A DNA stretch of 32,443 nucleotides, from the NCBI GenBank assembly GCA_902766885.1, contig CACXFS010000034.1, forward strand, positions 1 through 32,443, in the 5' to 3' direction. Both the position numbers and the translations under genes were made by a program. Positions 1 to 7,480 of this stretch are shown here, one piece after another; within the stretch, counting starts at the first letter, position 1; every line of letters begins with the position of its first letter. The notes beneath the pieces were generated by a model that saw only the letters and a list, made by a program, of their open reading frames with translations, searched no databases and was not told the origin of the DNA. The DNA comes from an uncultured Ruminococcus sp. Lineage in GTDB: Bacteria; Bacillota; Clostridia; Oscillospirales; Acutalibacteraceae.

Positions 1-267
1 CTCCAACACGGTTTTTAACTGCTCCGGCGTATTTGGCATTTGGCGGAGCAAAAAGTCTACATCAACCGTTACTCGGCTGTCAAAGTCAGTCAGGGAGTAG
101 ATAAACAATCCGCCTTTCAGCACAAGATTTTCTGCATATTTGGATTTTTCCAAACGGCGCAAAAATTCCTCTTGGCAAAAGAGCTGCAGACAAAGCTGAT
201 AGCTTCTTCCGCTTTCGGCAGCCTTATTTTTCAGTCGTGCAAGCACGGATGCAGCAATATCAGCCAT
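1..267 (-). CDS. AbiEii-type nucleotidyltransferase toxin, N-terminal part (truncated by window edge)
   Basis: This is the first 89 codons of a gene that runs off the left edge. The protein starts MADIAASVLARLKNKAAE and continues through a segment reading LVLKGGLFIYSL and then DFDSRVTVDVDFLL. That pattern (a KGG stretch, then R-x-T-x-D-x-D) matches the nucleotidyltransferase core of AbiEii/AbiGii toxins, where the two Asp residues bind metal. Known AbiEii proteins are toxins of type IV toxin-antitoxin systems used in abortive infection. The ATG overlaps the last 8 bases of the upstream AbiEi-like gene, so the two are translationally coupled, as is usual for abiE operons. The C-terminal two thirds lie outside the window, so intactness of the toxin cannot be judged. 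Confidence 0.85.
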   Translation of the reverse strand, partial: MADIAASVLARLKNKAAESGRSYQLCLQLFCQEEFLRRLEKSKYAENLVLKGGLFIYSLTDFDSRVTVDVDFLLRQMPNTPEQLKTVLE

Positions 268-889
268 TAAGCAGTACCTCCATTACATTCATCATTTTTT
301 TATATACGCCCATTTCTTTTGCATATTTGGAAAGGGTGGCAAGGTTTTTCTTTTCGTCTGATACATAGGCGTTGATTGCTTTATTAAATATCTCATTATC
401 CAGCTTCGTACGGTATTTGAAACAGTCACAGATAGTGCGTTCACGGTCATATACGGGAAGTGTAACACCGTTAAAAGTACCTGTTGTTTCACCGAGGTGG
501 TACATATCGTTCTGAACATAATACGCCTTTACCGGTACTTTTTCCTGTATGGCTTTTACGGTTCTGGAATAGGAACGGGGAACGGTAATCGTCCACTCAC
601 GGGGCGCAAAATCGCTGTAACCGTAATAAAACAGCGCCGATTCAACACAAACGATGCCTTGTGTCATCAATTTGGAAAGGAGAACTTCTTCTTTGAGTTC
701 ATCCCCAACAGACAGTTTATAATAACCATACCTGACACGTTCAATATATCCCTGCTTAAAAAGTGTATAAATATCTTGTTCTTTCAGTCCGGCAGAAATG
801 AAATCAGATTTCTTTGCAACTTCACCGACTGTATTAAATACTTCGTTTACGATATCGTGCTTACTCAAACTGCCACCAACTTTCTGCAT
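260..889 (-). CDS. AbiEi-family antitoxin / transcriptional autorepressor
   Basis: 209 residues. An N-terminal winged-helix segment (about residues 15-60, including ISAGLKEQDIYTLFKQGYIE and then RVRYGYYKL) is followed by a C-terminal domain containing YDRERTICDCFKYR near 147-160, a signature of AbiEi-type antitoxins. In characterised AbiE systems this protein neutralises the nucleotidyltransferase toxin and represses its own promoter by binding inverted repeats. It overlaps the toxin ORF by 8 bases. A sigma-A-type promoter and nested inverted repeats lie directly upstream (see 916-944 and 940-980), consistent with autoregulation. The start at 889 is the first ATG that keeps the whole helix-turn-helix; no strong ribosome binding site is visible, so a slightly different start is possible. 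Confidence 0.88.
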   Translation of the reverse strand: MQKVGGSLSKHDIVNEVFNTVGEVAKKSDFISAGLKEQDIYTLFKQGYIERVRYGYYKLSVGDELKEEVLLSKLMTQGIVCVESALFYYGYSDFAPREWTITVPRSYSRTVKAIQEKVPVKAYYVQNDMYHLGETTGTFNGVTLPVYDRERTICDCFKYRTKLDNEIFNKAINAYVSDEKKNLATLSKYAKEMGVYKKMMNVMEVLLNG

Positions 890-915
890 GCAGTATTCTC
901 ATTATGCGTGTTTAT

Positions 916-944
916 ATTATAATAGATTGTTTCCTAAATCGCAA
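916..944 (-). promoter_or_regulatory. Promoter of the abiE operon
   Basis: On the minus strand, -35 TTGCGA (939-944) and -10 TATAAT (916-921) are separated by 17 bases and point into the AbiEi/AbiEii pair. The -35 box overlaps one arm of an inverted repeat (940-946). Confidence 0.7.
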
Positions 945-980
945 GAGGTTTGCACGCTTTTCGTCAATCTTGCGTGTAAA
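940..980. repeat. Nested inverted repeats, candidate AbiEi operator
   Basis: The arms CGCAAGA (940-946) and TCTTGCG (968-974) are perfect complements. A second pair, TTTGCACGC (949-957) and GCGTGTAAA (972-980), differs at one base. The first arm lies on the -35 box of the abiE promoter. AbiEi proteins are known to bind inverted repeats in their own promoter; the assignment here is inference from position. Confidence 0.55.
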
Positions 981-994
981 TTTTGAAAAACATA

Positions 995-1023
995 TTGCAA
1001 TTTGAGGTCAAGTGCGCTATAAT
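995..1023 (+). promoter_or_regulatory. Promoter upstream of the small membrane protein gene
   Basis: -35 TTGCAA (995-1000), 17-base spacer, -10 TATAAT (1018-1023) on the plus strand. The predicted transcript has a leader of about 180 bases before the ATG at 1213. Confidence 0.6.
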
Positions 1024-1212
1024 ACACACATACCACTTCCTTATTATCCACGGTGAAATTATTCTTGTTATCAACCTCGATAACAAAATGATAACAAGGG
1101 CATTTTGGCACAGGATAATACAGATACATCATAAAATCAAAACAGAGAGACTAACGAAAAGCAAAATTATATAAACAGAATTGTTTAGTCTTGATCGAGT
1201 GGGAATAATAAA

Positions 1213-1686
1213 ATGTTAGGTCATTTCGGATTTTCATATGTCGGAGCAATATATCTTGTAATGCTGTTTGTACCTAATATTATCTGGTCGAAGAACCAAC
1301 CTGTCGGCTATAATTCAGACAGTGAAAATCGCATACTGTTAGTTTTTGAGAGAATAGGTGAAGTTGCTGTTTCTTGCACATCAGTAATTTTTTCTGATTT
1401 TAACTTACGATTTGATTCCTATTGGTCTTTATGGTTGCTTGTTTCAGCAATCTTTATGTTGCTGTATGAAATTTACTGGATAAGATATTTCAGAAGTCAG
1501 AAGTCGCTTGAAGATTTTTATTCTAGCTTGCTCGGTGTTCCTGTTGCAGGTGCAACATTACCGGTAATTTCATTTCTGATTCTCGGAATATACGGTAAAA
1601 ACATATGGATGATTGTTTCGGTAGTTATTCTCGGTATAGGTCACATCGGAATTCACCTTCAACATAAGAAACAACTTAATAAATAA
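1213..1686 (+). CDS. Small five-helix membrane protein of unknown function
   Basis: 157 residues, unrecognised family. Hydrophobic segments at about residues 7-25, 40-58, 70-92, 105-125 and 130-150 predict five membrane helices. The tail ends in a short basic stretch (HLQHKKQLNK) that is probably cytoplasmic. The start follows a weak GAGTGG ribosome-binding-like stretch about 9 bases upstream. The gene stands alone between the abiE pair and the MocR regulator, with its own upstream promoter and a strong hairpin terminator behind it. No catalytic motif is visible. The even codon use and clear terminator argue that it is a real gene, but nothing in the sequence allows a function to be assigned. 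Confidence 0.7.
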   Translation: MLGHFGFSYVGAIYLVMLFVPNIIWSKNQPVGYNSDSENRILLVFERIGEVAVSCTSVIFSDFNLRFDSYWSLWLLVSAIFMLLYEIYWIRYFRSQKSLEDFYSSLLGVPVAGATLPVISFLILGIYGKNIWMIVSVVILGIGHIGIHLQHKKQLNK

Positions 1687-1689
1687 AAC

Positions 1690-1725
1690 AAAGCTTTCGG
1701 ATTTGCGTTCCGAAAGCTTTTGCTT
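1690..1725. terminator. Bidirectional rho-independent terminator
   Basis: Perfect 12-bp stem AAAGCTTTCGGA (1690-1701) with TCCGAAAGCTTT (1709-1720) and a 7-base loop. It lies between two convergent genes and can serve both. Confidence 0.85.
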
Positions 1726-3101
1726 TATTTATTCGTAAATTCTAAAACTGTTTCAGCAAGTAATTCAATCCCACTTGCGATTTTCTCCTGCGGTATTCCC
1801 GAAAAGCTTAAGCCAAATTCGTTATTCTCAGTTTTATAGGGCATAATACCGACAGAAAGCTTTTTTAGTTTTTCATCAACTGCTTTCCTGTTTACATTGC
1901 CTGAAATAAAAATAGAAATATACAGCGAGGTTTCGTTAAACACAACCTTAGCTGAATTACCAAACTGCTTTTTAATGCTGTCAAGAATAACCTTACTTTT
2001 TTCAAGGTAAATTCGCCTTGCTTTTCGCAGATGTGCATCAATTTTACCGCTTTCTATATACTTTGCAAGTGCAAGCTGTTCTGCCTTTGATGCTGTCTGA
2101 TTTGTAATGTGCCTGATTTTGTTGTAAGCACTCATAAACTTATCAGGCAGTACCATATAGCTGATCCTCACAGAGGGAAGAAGTACTTTCGAAAACGAGC
2201 CGAGATAAACAGTGTTTTCTGCATCATAGTTCTGAACGCAGGGCATTGGGTGAGTAATATATCGAAGCTCGCCGTTGTAGTCGTCCTCAATAATCAGTGC
2301 ATGGTTATTTTTTGCCCATTCAATTATTTCAAGCCGCCTGTTAACGGGCATATTCGTACCGCTTTCGTTCGTAAAATTCGGATTAATCAAAATTAAATCA
2401 GGCTTTATTATGTCAAGAGAATCAACTGTAACACCGAACTTGTCATTTTCAAAATATTTAATATCATATCCAAAGCTTTTGAAAACAAGCTCGGATTGAA
2501 TATAACTTGAATCAGCCATAGCAATTTTTTTATTTCTGCCCATAATTGTGCATAATAAATAAAGCAAAGGCTGAGTACCTGCCCCGACGATAATATTTTC
2601 AGTCACAGTGTTAACGCTTCTTGTGCCTAAACCATATTTTTGCAGTGCTCGTCTTAGCGTTCTTTCGCCTTGTTCATCACCGTAAGAGGTCAGCAGATAG
2701 TTTTGATTAAGAACATCCTTAACGCACTTTTTCCATTCAGTAAGATTTATGATTTTTTCGTCAATGCTCTTTCCGCTGAAGTCATATTCATAAAATCTGT
2801 TCTGCTCATTTTTGTCGGAACTTTCCGACTCAAAAGACTTAGGGCGGCTGTTAAACTCTGCCTCTACATAATATCCGCTTTGCGGAACATTTTTTATATA
2901 TCCCTCAACGCAAAGCTGTTCATATGCGCCCGTAACTGTAGTCTTTGAAACCGATAAATCCTCACTCAGTCGTCTTATTGAGGGCATTTTTGTACCTTTT
3001 TTAAGACTTCCGTTTTCTATTGAACGTCTTACTGACAGATAAATCTGCCTGTAGAGCGGAGCTTTTTCCTTTTTATCAATAATAATAAAGTCGTTAAGCA
3101 T
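1725..3101 (-). CDS. MocR-family transcriptional regulator (GntR wHTH plus aminotransferase-like domain)
   Basis: 458 residues. A GntR-type winged helix occupies about residues 12-80 (PLYRQIYLSVRRSIENG, MPSIRRLSEDLSVSKTTV, GYIKNVPQSGYYV). A class I aminotransferase-fold domain fills about 115-458. The PLP-binding lysine is predicted at K305 in YLGSFSKVLLPSVRISYM, and IEDDYNGELR (271-280) carries the cofactor-contacting Asp. Such proteins use PLP or an amino-PLP adduct as effector; PdxR (vitamin B6) and GabR are studied members. No pdxST or gab genes are nearby, so the target is unknown. It is divergent from the murD operon, which contains a PLP enzyme at 7481. GGTGAT precedes the ATG. An 18-bp palindrome overlaps its -35 box. 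Confidence 0.9.
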   Translation of the reverse strand: MLNDFIIIDKKEKAPLYRQIYLSVRRSIENGSLKKGTKMPSIRRLSEDLSVSKTTVTGAYEQLCVEGYIKNVPQSGYYVEAEFNSRPKSFESESSDKNEQNRFYEYDFSGKSIDEKIINLTEWKKCVKDVLNQNYLLTSYGDEQGERTLRRALQKYGLGTRSVNTVTENIIVGAGTQPLLYLLCTIMGRNKKIAMADSSYIQSELVFKSFGYDIKYFENDKFGVTVDSLDIIKPDLILINPNFTNESGTNMPVNRRLEIIEWAKNNHALIIEDDYNGELRYITHPMPCVQNYDAENTVYLGSFSKVLLPSVRISYMVLPDKFMSAYNKIRHITNQTASKAEQLALAKYIESGKIDAHLRKARRIYLEKSKVILDSIKKQFGNSAKVVFNETSLYISIFISGNVNRKAVDEKLKKLSVGIMPYKTENNEFGLSFSGIPQEKIASGIELLAETVLEFTNK

Positions 3102-3116
3102 ACAATCACCATTTAT

Positions 3117-3145
3117 ATTTTAACATTATGTAAATATTATTGCAA
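3117..3145 (-). promoter_or_regulatory. Promoter of the MocR-family regulator gene
   Basis: On the minus strand -35 TTGCAA (3140-3145), 17-base spacer, -10 TAAAAT (3117-3122). The -35 box is the centre of the 18-bp palindrome at 3134-3151, an arrangement suited to autorepression. Confidence 0.6.
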
Positions 3146-3151
3146 TAATAT
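3134..3151. repeat. Perfect 18-bp palindrome, candidate operator of the MocR regulator
   Basis: ATATTATTGCAATAATAT is a perfect palindrome. It covers the -35 of the leftward regulator promoter and ends 10 bases upstream of the -35 of the rightward murD promoter. Its role as a binding site is inferred from position; an A/T-rich chance palindrome remains possible. Confidence 0.5.
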
Positions 3152-3161
3152 CCTTGAACAG

Positions 3162-3190
3162 TTGAAATTTTTTACATAAATCTGTATAAT
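3162..3190 (+). promoter_or_regulatory. Promoter of the murD operon
   Basis: -35 TTGAAA (3162-3167), 17-base spacer, -10 TATAAT (3185-3190), followed about 34 bases later by the murD ATG. Confidence 0.75.
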
Positions 3191-3223
3191 TAATAAGATA
3201 GATGTTCGTGAAAGGGGTATACG

Positions 3224-4615
3224 ATGAACACGATTGCAAAAGATTTTTTCAAAGATATGTGCGGAAAAAAGGTTGCCTTTATCGGTATAGGCACAAGTAA
3301 CCTTCCGCTTATTAAGCTTTTTGCCGACAAGGGTGCAAAGGTAATCGCCTGCGATAAAAAGGATTTTAATTCACTCGGAGAAAACGGTATAAAGTCAAAG
3401 GAGTACGGTGCAGAGCTTATACTCGGTGAAAACTACCTGTCAGACATTGACGCTGATATTGTATTCAGAAGTCCGGGAACTCCTTTTTATAAAGAAGAAC
3501 TTGTGGCTTTAAGAAATAAGGGGGTTGTCCTCACTTCCGAAATGGAGGTGTTTTTCGACTTGTGTCCGTGCAAGACAATTGCAGTAACCGGCTCGGACGG
3601 CAAGACAACAACCACAACAATTATTTCAGAATTTTTGAAAGCAAGTGGAAAAAATGTTCACCTCGGCGGAAACATTGGCAAGCCTTTGCTTCCCGAGATT
3701 GAATCAATAAGCAGTGACGATTATGCAGTAGTTGAGCTTTCGAGCTTTCAACTTATTTCAATGAGAAAAAGTCCGGACGTTGCTGTTGTAACAAATCTTG
3801 CTCCTAATCACCTTGACATACATAAGGATATGCAGGAGTATATTGATTCAAAAAAGAACCTCATTCTTCATCAGAATGCTTTTTCAAAGGCAGTCCTTAA
3901 TCTTGACAATGAAATCACAAACGGATTTTCAAAGTCAGTCAGAGGTCAGCTTGCAAAGTTCAGCGTAAAAGAAAAGCTCTATAACGGTGCATACCTTGAC
4001 GGTACTACAATTTGCTACAGCGACTACGGCAAGATTACAGAAATTATGGATTACAGGGATATTAAAATTCCCGGTATGCACAATGTAGAAAATTACCTTG
4101 CTGCAATTTCGGCAGTGTGGGGAATAGTTGACGTAGATACAATTGTTGCTGTTGCAAAGACATTCGGCGGCGTAGAGCACAGAGCTGAGTTTGTAAGAGA
4201 GTTTAACGGGGTAAAGTATTACAACGACTCAATCGCCTCCAGCCCCACAAGAACAGCTCTCGGTACACTTTCACTTTATGATGAGAAAATTATTATAATT
4301 GCAGGGGGATACGATAAGCATATCCCGTATGAGCCGCTTGGCCCTGTTATTAACGATAAAGTAAAGCTATTAATTCTTCTCGGTGATACTGCGCCTAAGA
4401 TTGAAGCCGCAGTAAAATCTGCCGATAATTACGATGAAAGCAAAATTGAGATTGTAAATGTAAATAATATGGAAGAAGCTGTGAACGAGGCTGCAGCAAG
4501 AGCCGAAAGCGGGGATATCGTATCGCTTTCGCCGGCAAGCGCAAGCTTTGGACTATACAGGAATTTTGAGGAAAGAGGTAATCACTTCAAATCAATTGTA
4601 AACAGTTTGAAGTGA
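3224..4615 (+). CDS. murD: UDP-N-acetylmuramoyl-L-alanine--D-glutamate ligase MurD
   Basis: 463 residues, a normal length for MurD. This cytoplasmic ATP-dependent ligase adds D-glutamate to UDP-MurNAc-L-Ala in peptidoglycan precursor synthesis. An N-terminal Rossmann-like domain carries KKVAFIGIGTSNLPLI. The central Mur ligase ATP site reads VTGSDGKTTTTT (about 121-132). Downstream come VVELSSFQL, the TNLAPNHLDIH segment, and the C-terminal-domain stretch YNDSIASSPTRT followed by GGYDKHIPYEPL, all typical of MurD. AAAGGGG precedes the ATG. It heads a five-gene operon and lies apart from other division and wall genes, which is unusual because murD often sits in a dcw cluster. The next gene starts 8 bases after its stop. 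Confidence 0.95.
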   Translation: MNTIAKDFFKDMCGKKVAFIGIGTSNLPLIKLFADKGAKVIACDKKDFNSLGENGIKSKEYGAELILGENYLSDIDADIVFRSPGTPFYKEELVALRNKGVVLTSEMEVFFDLCPCKTIAVTGSDGKTTTTTIISEFLKASGKNVHLGGNIGKPLLPEIESISSDDYAVVELSSFQLISMRKSPDVAVVTNLAPNHLDIHKDMQEYIDSKKNLILHQNAFSKAVLNLDNEITNGFSKSVRGQLAKFSVKEKLYNGAYLDGTTICYSDYGKITEIMDYRDIKIPGMHNVENYLAAISAVWGIVDVDTIVAVAKTFGGVEHRAEFVREFNGVKYYNDSIASSPTRTALGTLSLYDEKIIIIAGGYDKHIPYEPLGPVINDKVKLLILLGDTAPKIEAAVKSADNYDESKIEIVNVNNMEEAVNEAAARAESGDIVSLSPASASFGLYRNFEERGNHFKSIVNSLK

Positions 4616-4623
4616 TATTATAT

Positions 4624-5655
4624 ATGGATTTAAAAGAAATTATTTTTAATCTTTGCAGTACTTCCGGTGTGTCCGGAAATGAAGAACCGGCTGTTAATGC
4701 GGCTAAAGAATATCTTGAAACTTTTGCCAAAGTCAGCACAGACCGTAACGGAAATCTTTTTGCAGAGCTCGGAAATGTCAATTCAGAAAAAACAATTCTG
4801 CTTGACGCTCACATTGACAGAATCGGCTTGATTGTAACGGGTATTGATAAAAACGGCTTTATTAAGGTTGATAAGTGCGGAGGGGTTGACATCCGAACCT
4901 TACAGGACTGCAGTCTTGTTTTGCAGAGTAATCCCGATATTGTAGGAACTGTATGCTGTATGCCGCCGCACCTTACTGACGGTAAAGAAGATACAGCCGT
5001 TGCAATTGATAAAACCTATGTGGATTTCGGAATGGGCGAAACGGAAATTAAAAAGCATATAAAAATCGGTGATGTACTTACCTTTAATACAGAGCCTAAA
5101 ATGCTGTTGAATAATAAAATATGTGCTCCTGCACTTGACAATCGTTGCAGTGTGGCATCATTAATCAGATGTGCAGAGATTTTAAGCAACGAACAGAGCC
5201 TTGAATATAAAGTTGTAATTATGCTCAGCGTTCAGGAGGAAACCTTTGGTACAGGTGCAAAAACAGGAGCTTTTTCGATTAATGCAGATGAAGCCATAGC
5301 CATTGACGTAAGCTTTGCTTCTCAGCCCGATATAACAGGACAGTATTCAAAAATTGAGCTTTCCCAAGGTCCGATGATTTGCATTTCACCTATTCTTAAC
5401 AGGGAAATGTCGGACAAGTTGATTGAAATCGCTGAAAACTCAGAAATTCCTTATCAGCTCGAGCCGATTTCGGGGACTACGGGAACAAATGCAGACAATA
5501 TTACTGTAACAAAGAGCGGTATAAAAACCTCGGTCGTTTCAATTCCACAGAGGTATATGCACACACCAAACGAGGTTATTTCACTTGATGATGTTGAAAA
5601 CACAGCAAAACTTATTTGTGAGTATATAAAATGCGGAGGTGCTTTTAATGCTTGA
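4624..5655 (+). CDS. M42-family metallo-aminopeptidase (first of a tandem pair)
   Basis: 343 residues from the ATG at 4624. An upstream in-frame GTG at 4612 lies over the murD stop and lacks a ribosome binding site, whereas GAAGTGA sits suitably before 4624. M42 enzymes are cytoplasmic, dimetal, often dodecameric aminopeptidases or endoglucanase-like proteins. Visible metal-site motifs are LLDAHIDRIGL (His and Asp), CAPALDNRCS (bridging Asp), SVQEETFGTGA (Glu-Glu), AIDVSFA (Asp) and RYMHTPNE (His). The Glu usually found after H-x-D is Arg here, though the ligands themselves remain. The start MDLKEIIFNLCSTSGVSGNE is the normal family N-terminus. The stop overlaps the following paralogue by 8 bases. 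Substrate unknown; small peptides are likely. Confidence 0.88.
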   Translation: MDLKEIIFNLCSTSGVSGNEEPAVNAAKEYLETFAKVSTDRNGNLFAELGNVNSEKTILLDAHIDRIGLIVTGIDKNGFIKVDKCGGVDIRTLQDCSLVLQSNPDIVGTVCCMPPHLTDGKEDTAVAIDKTYVDFGMGETEIKKHIKIGDVLTFNTEPKMLLNNKICAPALDNRCSVASLIRCAEILSNEQSLEYKVVIMLSVQEETFGTGAKTGAFSINADEAIAIDVSFASQPDITGQYSKIELSQGPMICISPILNREMSDKLIEIAENSEIPYQLEPISGTTGTNADNITVTKSGIKTSVVSIPQRYMHTPNEVISLDDVENTAKLICEYIKCGGAFNA

Positions 5656-6700
5656 TATGAAATTGCTTGAAAGACTCTGCAAATGTGACGGAATTTCAGG
5701 CGATGAGGGAGAAGTAAGAGAGCTGATTATTGAAGAAATAAAGCCATATGCCGACAGTATTACCGTTGACAACCTCGGAAACCTGATTGTTCATAAGCAA
5801 GGTAAAAACAGAGCAAAGTCAAAGCTTATGCTTTCTGCCCATATGGACGAAGTCGGCTTGATGGTCACAGATATAACATCTGACGGATATTTAAAATTTG
5901 ACGAAGTCGGAGGAATAGACAGGCGAGTGTTACTCGGAAAAAGTGTAACAATAGGTAAAAATAAAGTCAGCGGTGTAATCGGCGTAAAGCCAATTCATCT
6001 TTGCAAGGGTGAAGAAAACGGCAGAATACCCGAATTATTGGAAATGTATATTGACATCGGTGCAGACAGCAAAGAAGATGCTTTGAAACATATAAAATAC
6101 GGCGACAGCATTAACTTTGTTTCCGATTTTACCGTAACGTCAGGCTCAATTACTTCAAAAGCTCTTGACGACAGATTCGGTTGCCTTGTGCTGATTGAGC
6201 TTATCAAAAGTGAACTTGATTACGATATGGATTTTGTGTTTGTTGTTCAGGAAGAAGTCGGTTTAAGGGGCGCAAAGGTAGCTGCTTTTACAGTTGACCC
6301 TGAATTTGCTCTTGTTATTGAAACAACAACTGCCGCCGACATTCCCGAAATTGATGAAAACAAACAGGTATGCAATTTATCATACGGTGCTGTAATTTCC
6401 GTTATGGACAGGCGAACAATATATGATAAGGAAATGGTTGCGCTTGCTTTTGACTGTGCTGAAAAATTCGATATTAAGGCTCAGTATAAACGTGCCGTTG
6501 CAGGCGGCAACGACGCCGGCGTTATCCATTCAAGCAAAAGCGGAGTAAGAACACTTGCAGTTTCTCTGCCGTGCAGGTATCTCCATTCGCCAAACTGCGT
6601 TGTAAATAAGCAGGACTGCGAAAATATGATAAATCTTGTTTCAACGCTTGCCGAAAATATTGCAGGCGGAAGACTAAATACTAAGGGGACTGAAAGATGA
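5648..6700 (+). CDS. M42-family metallo-aminopeptidase (second of a tandem pair)
   Basis: 350 residues from ATG 5648, chosen because GGAGG at 5635-5639 is correctly spaced; a GTG at 5639 would lie inside that site. The motifs are LSAHMDEVGLMV, SKALDDRFG, VVQEEVGLRGA, LVIETTTAADIPE and RYLHSPN, which supply the His, Asp, Glu-Glu, acidic and His ligands of the M42 site. The third ligand region carries Glu (VIET) where the first copy has Asp (AIDV). Both copies begin with the same LxxLCxxxGxSGxE pattern and are clearly paralogues, but they have diverged widely. Adjacent M42 copies can form mixed oligomers in some organisms; whether that happens here is inference. Its stop overlaps the acetyltransferase start (ATGA). 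Confidence 0.9.
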   Translation: MLDMKLLERLCKCDGISGDEGEVRELIIEEIKPYADSITVDNLGNLIVHKQGKNRAKSKLMLSAHMDEVGLMVTDITSDGYLKFDEVGGIDRRVLLGKSVTIGKNKVSGVIGVKPIHLCKGEENGRIPELLEMYIDIGADSKEDALKHIKYGDSINFVSDFTVTSGSITSKALDDRFGCLVLIELIKSELDYDMDFVFVVQEEVGLRGAKVAAFTVDPEFALVIETTTAADIPEIDENKQVCNLSYGAVISVMDRRTIYDKEMVALAFDCAEKFDIKAQYKRAVAGGNDAGVIHSSKSGVRTLAVSLPCRYLHSPNCVVNKQDCENMINLVSTLAENIAGGRLNTKGTER

Positions 6701-7476
6701 TACTTTCTGCAAATGAAACGAATGATTTTATTACTTCCATTCAGAAAATATCAAAAAACGACCCGTTTGCATGCAGGATTATTTCGCTCTATAACAGCTA
6801 TTCTCCCGAACTTGCTTTTGTAGATTACTGGATGATAGCCGATGATAGCAGCGGCAAATGCACAGGTGCTGTTGCACGAAACGGAACAAATTTCATTCTA
6901 TTTATAACTGATAATTGCGATTTGGAAGAACTGTCATCATTTATGAGAGTAGCAGGCGCTTCAAGTGTACTTTGCAGCGGCAGGTACAAGCTTGATTTAT
7001 TCGGCAGTAAGTGCGTAACGGGTGCAATACTTGTCAGAAATAAACCGTTTGACATTGTAGATGAAAGTCTGAATATTGCTGAGCCTGAAATTAAGGACGT
7101 ATATGATTTGATAGTAAGATGTGCTGACGAAAATTTCAGACCTCCTGTTTTTGAGGATTTTTATGTTGATGTAAACCATAAGCTGCGCCACAAGGCAATG
7201 AGAATGTACGGTATAAGCGAAGATAATACGCTTGTAGCTGTTGCAATGACAGTTGCAGAAAGCGAAAACGGCGCAGTGCTCGGTGCAGTTTCCTGCGACT
7301 CCGAATACCGAAAACACGGTTACGGCTCAAGCATCGTCAAATACATATCAAATCGCTTGATTGAGGAGAATAAGGCAGTTTTTTTGCACAGGGCAAAGAA
7401 CGCAAATGTGTCGTTTTACAACAATCTCGGCTTTGTTGAAACGGACAAATGGAGAGAATATTTTTTTGAAAGGTGA
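6697..7476 (+). CDS. GNAT-family N-acetyltransferase with extra N-terminal region
   Basis: 259 residues, longer than a single GNAT domain (about 150). The C-terminal half carries acetyl-CoA motif A as EYRKHGYGSSIVKYI (about 203-217, R-x-x-G-x-G) followed by AVFLHRAKNANVSFYNNLGFVE (motif B). These are the standard features of a GNAT fold. The N-terminal 130 residues are unrecognised and may be a degenerate second GNAT lobe. Start ATG overlaps the preceding stop by 4 bases and follows GGGG about 8 bases upstream. The gene lies between two aminopeptidases and a PLP-dependent lyase-like gene, so an amino acid, amine or peptide substrate is plausible, but the sequence does not define one. Confidence 0.85.
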   Translation: MILSANETNDFITSIQKISKNDPFACRIISLYNSYSPELAFVDYWMIADDSSGKCTGAVARNGTNFILFITDNCDLEELSSFMRVAGASSVLCSGRYKLDLFGSKCVTGAILVRNKPFDIVDESLNIAEPEIKDVYDLIVRCADENFRPPVFEDFYVDVNHKLRHKAMRMYGISEDNTLVAVAMTVAESENGAVLGAVSCDSEYRKHGYGSSIVKYISNRLIEENKAVFLHRAKNANVSFYNNLGFVETDKWREYFFER

Positions 7477-7480
7477 TATT

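Larger units (their letters stand above)
890..1212. other. 323-base intergenic region between abiE operon and small membrane protein
   Basis: The region holds two divergent promoters, one leftward for abiE (916-944) and one rightward (995-1023). It also holds the inverted repeats at 940-980 and an A/T-rich leader of about 180 bases with the repeats CTTGTTATC, GATAACAA and GATAACAAG (1064-1098). Short ORFs here on both strands lack ribosome binding sites and recognisable motifs, and I do not call them genes. Confidence 0.6.

Noticed and set aside
497-922. 141-residue plus-strand ORF inside the AbiEi region.
   Set aside because: It is antisense to a recognised gene, has no ribosome binding site or motif, and its composition looks like a frame shadow.
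983-1174. Short plus-strand ORF (63 codons) in the abiE upstream region.
   Set aside because: It overlaps the promoter and repeat region and lacks a ribosome binding site and conserved motif.
1725-3101. Naming the MocR-type regulator pdxR.
   Set aside because: PdxR normally neighbours pdxS/pdxT, which are absent here; only the family can be supported.
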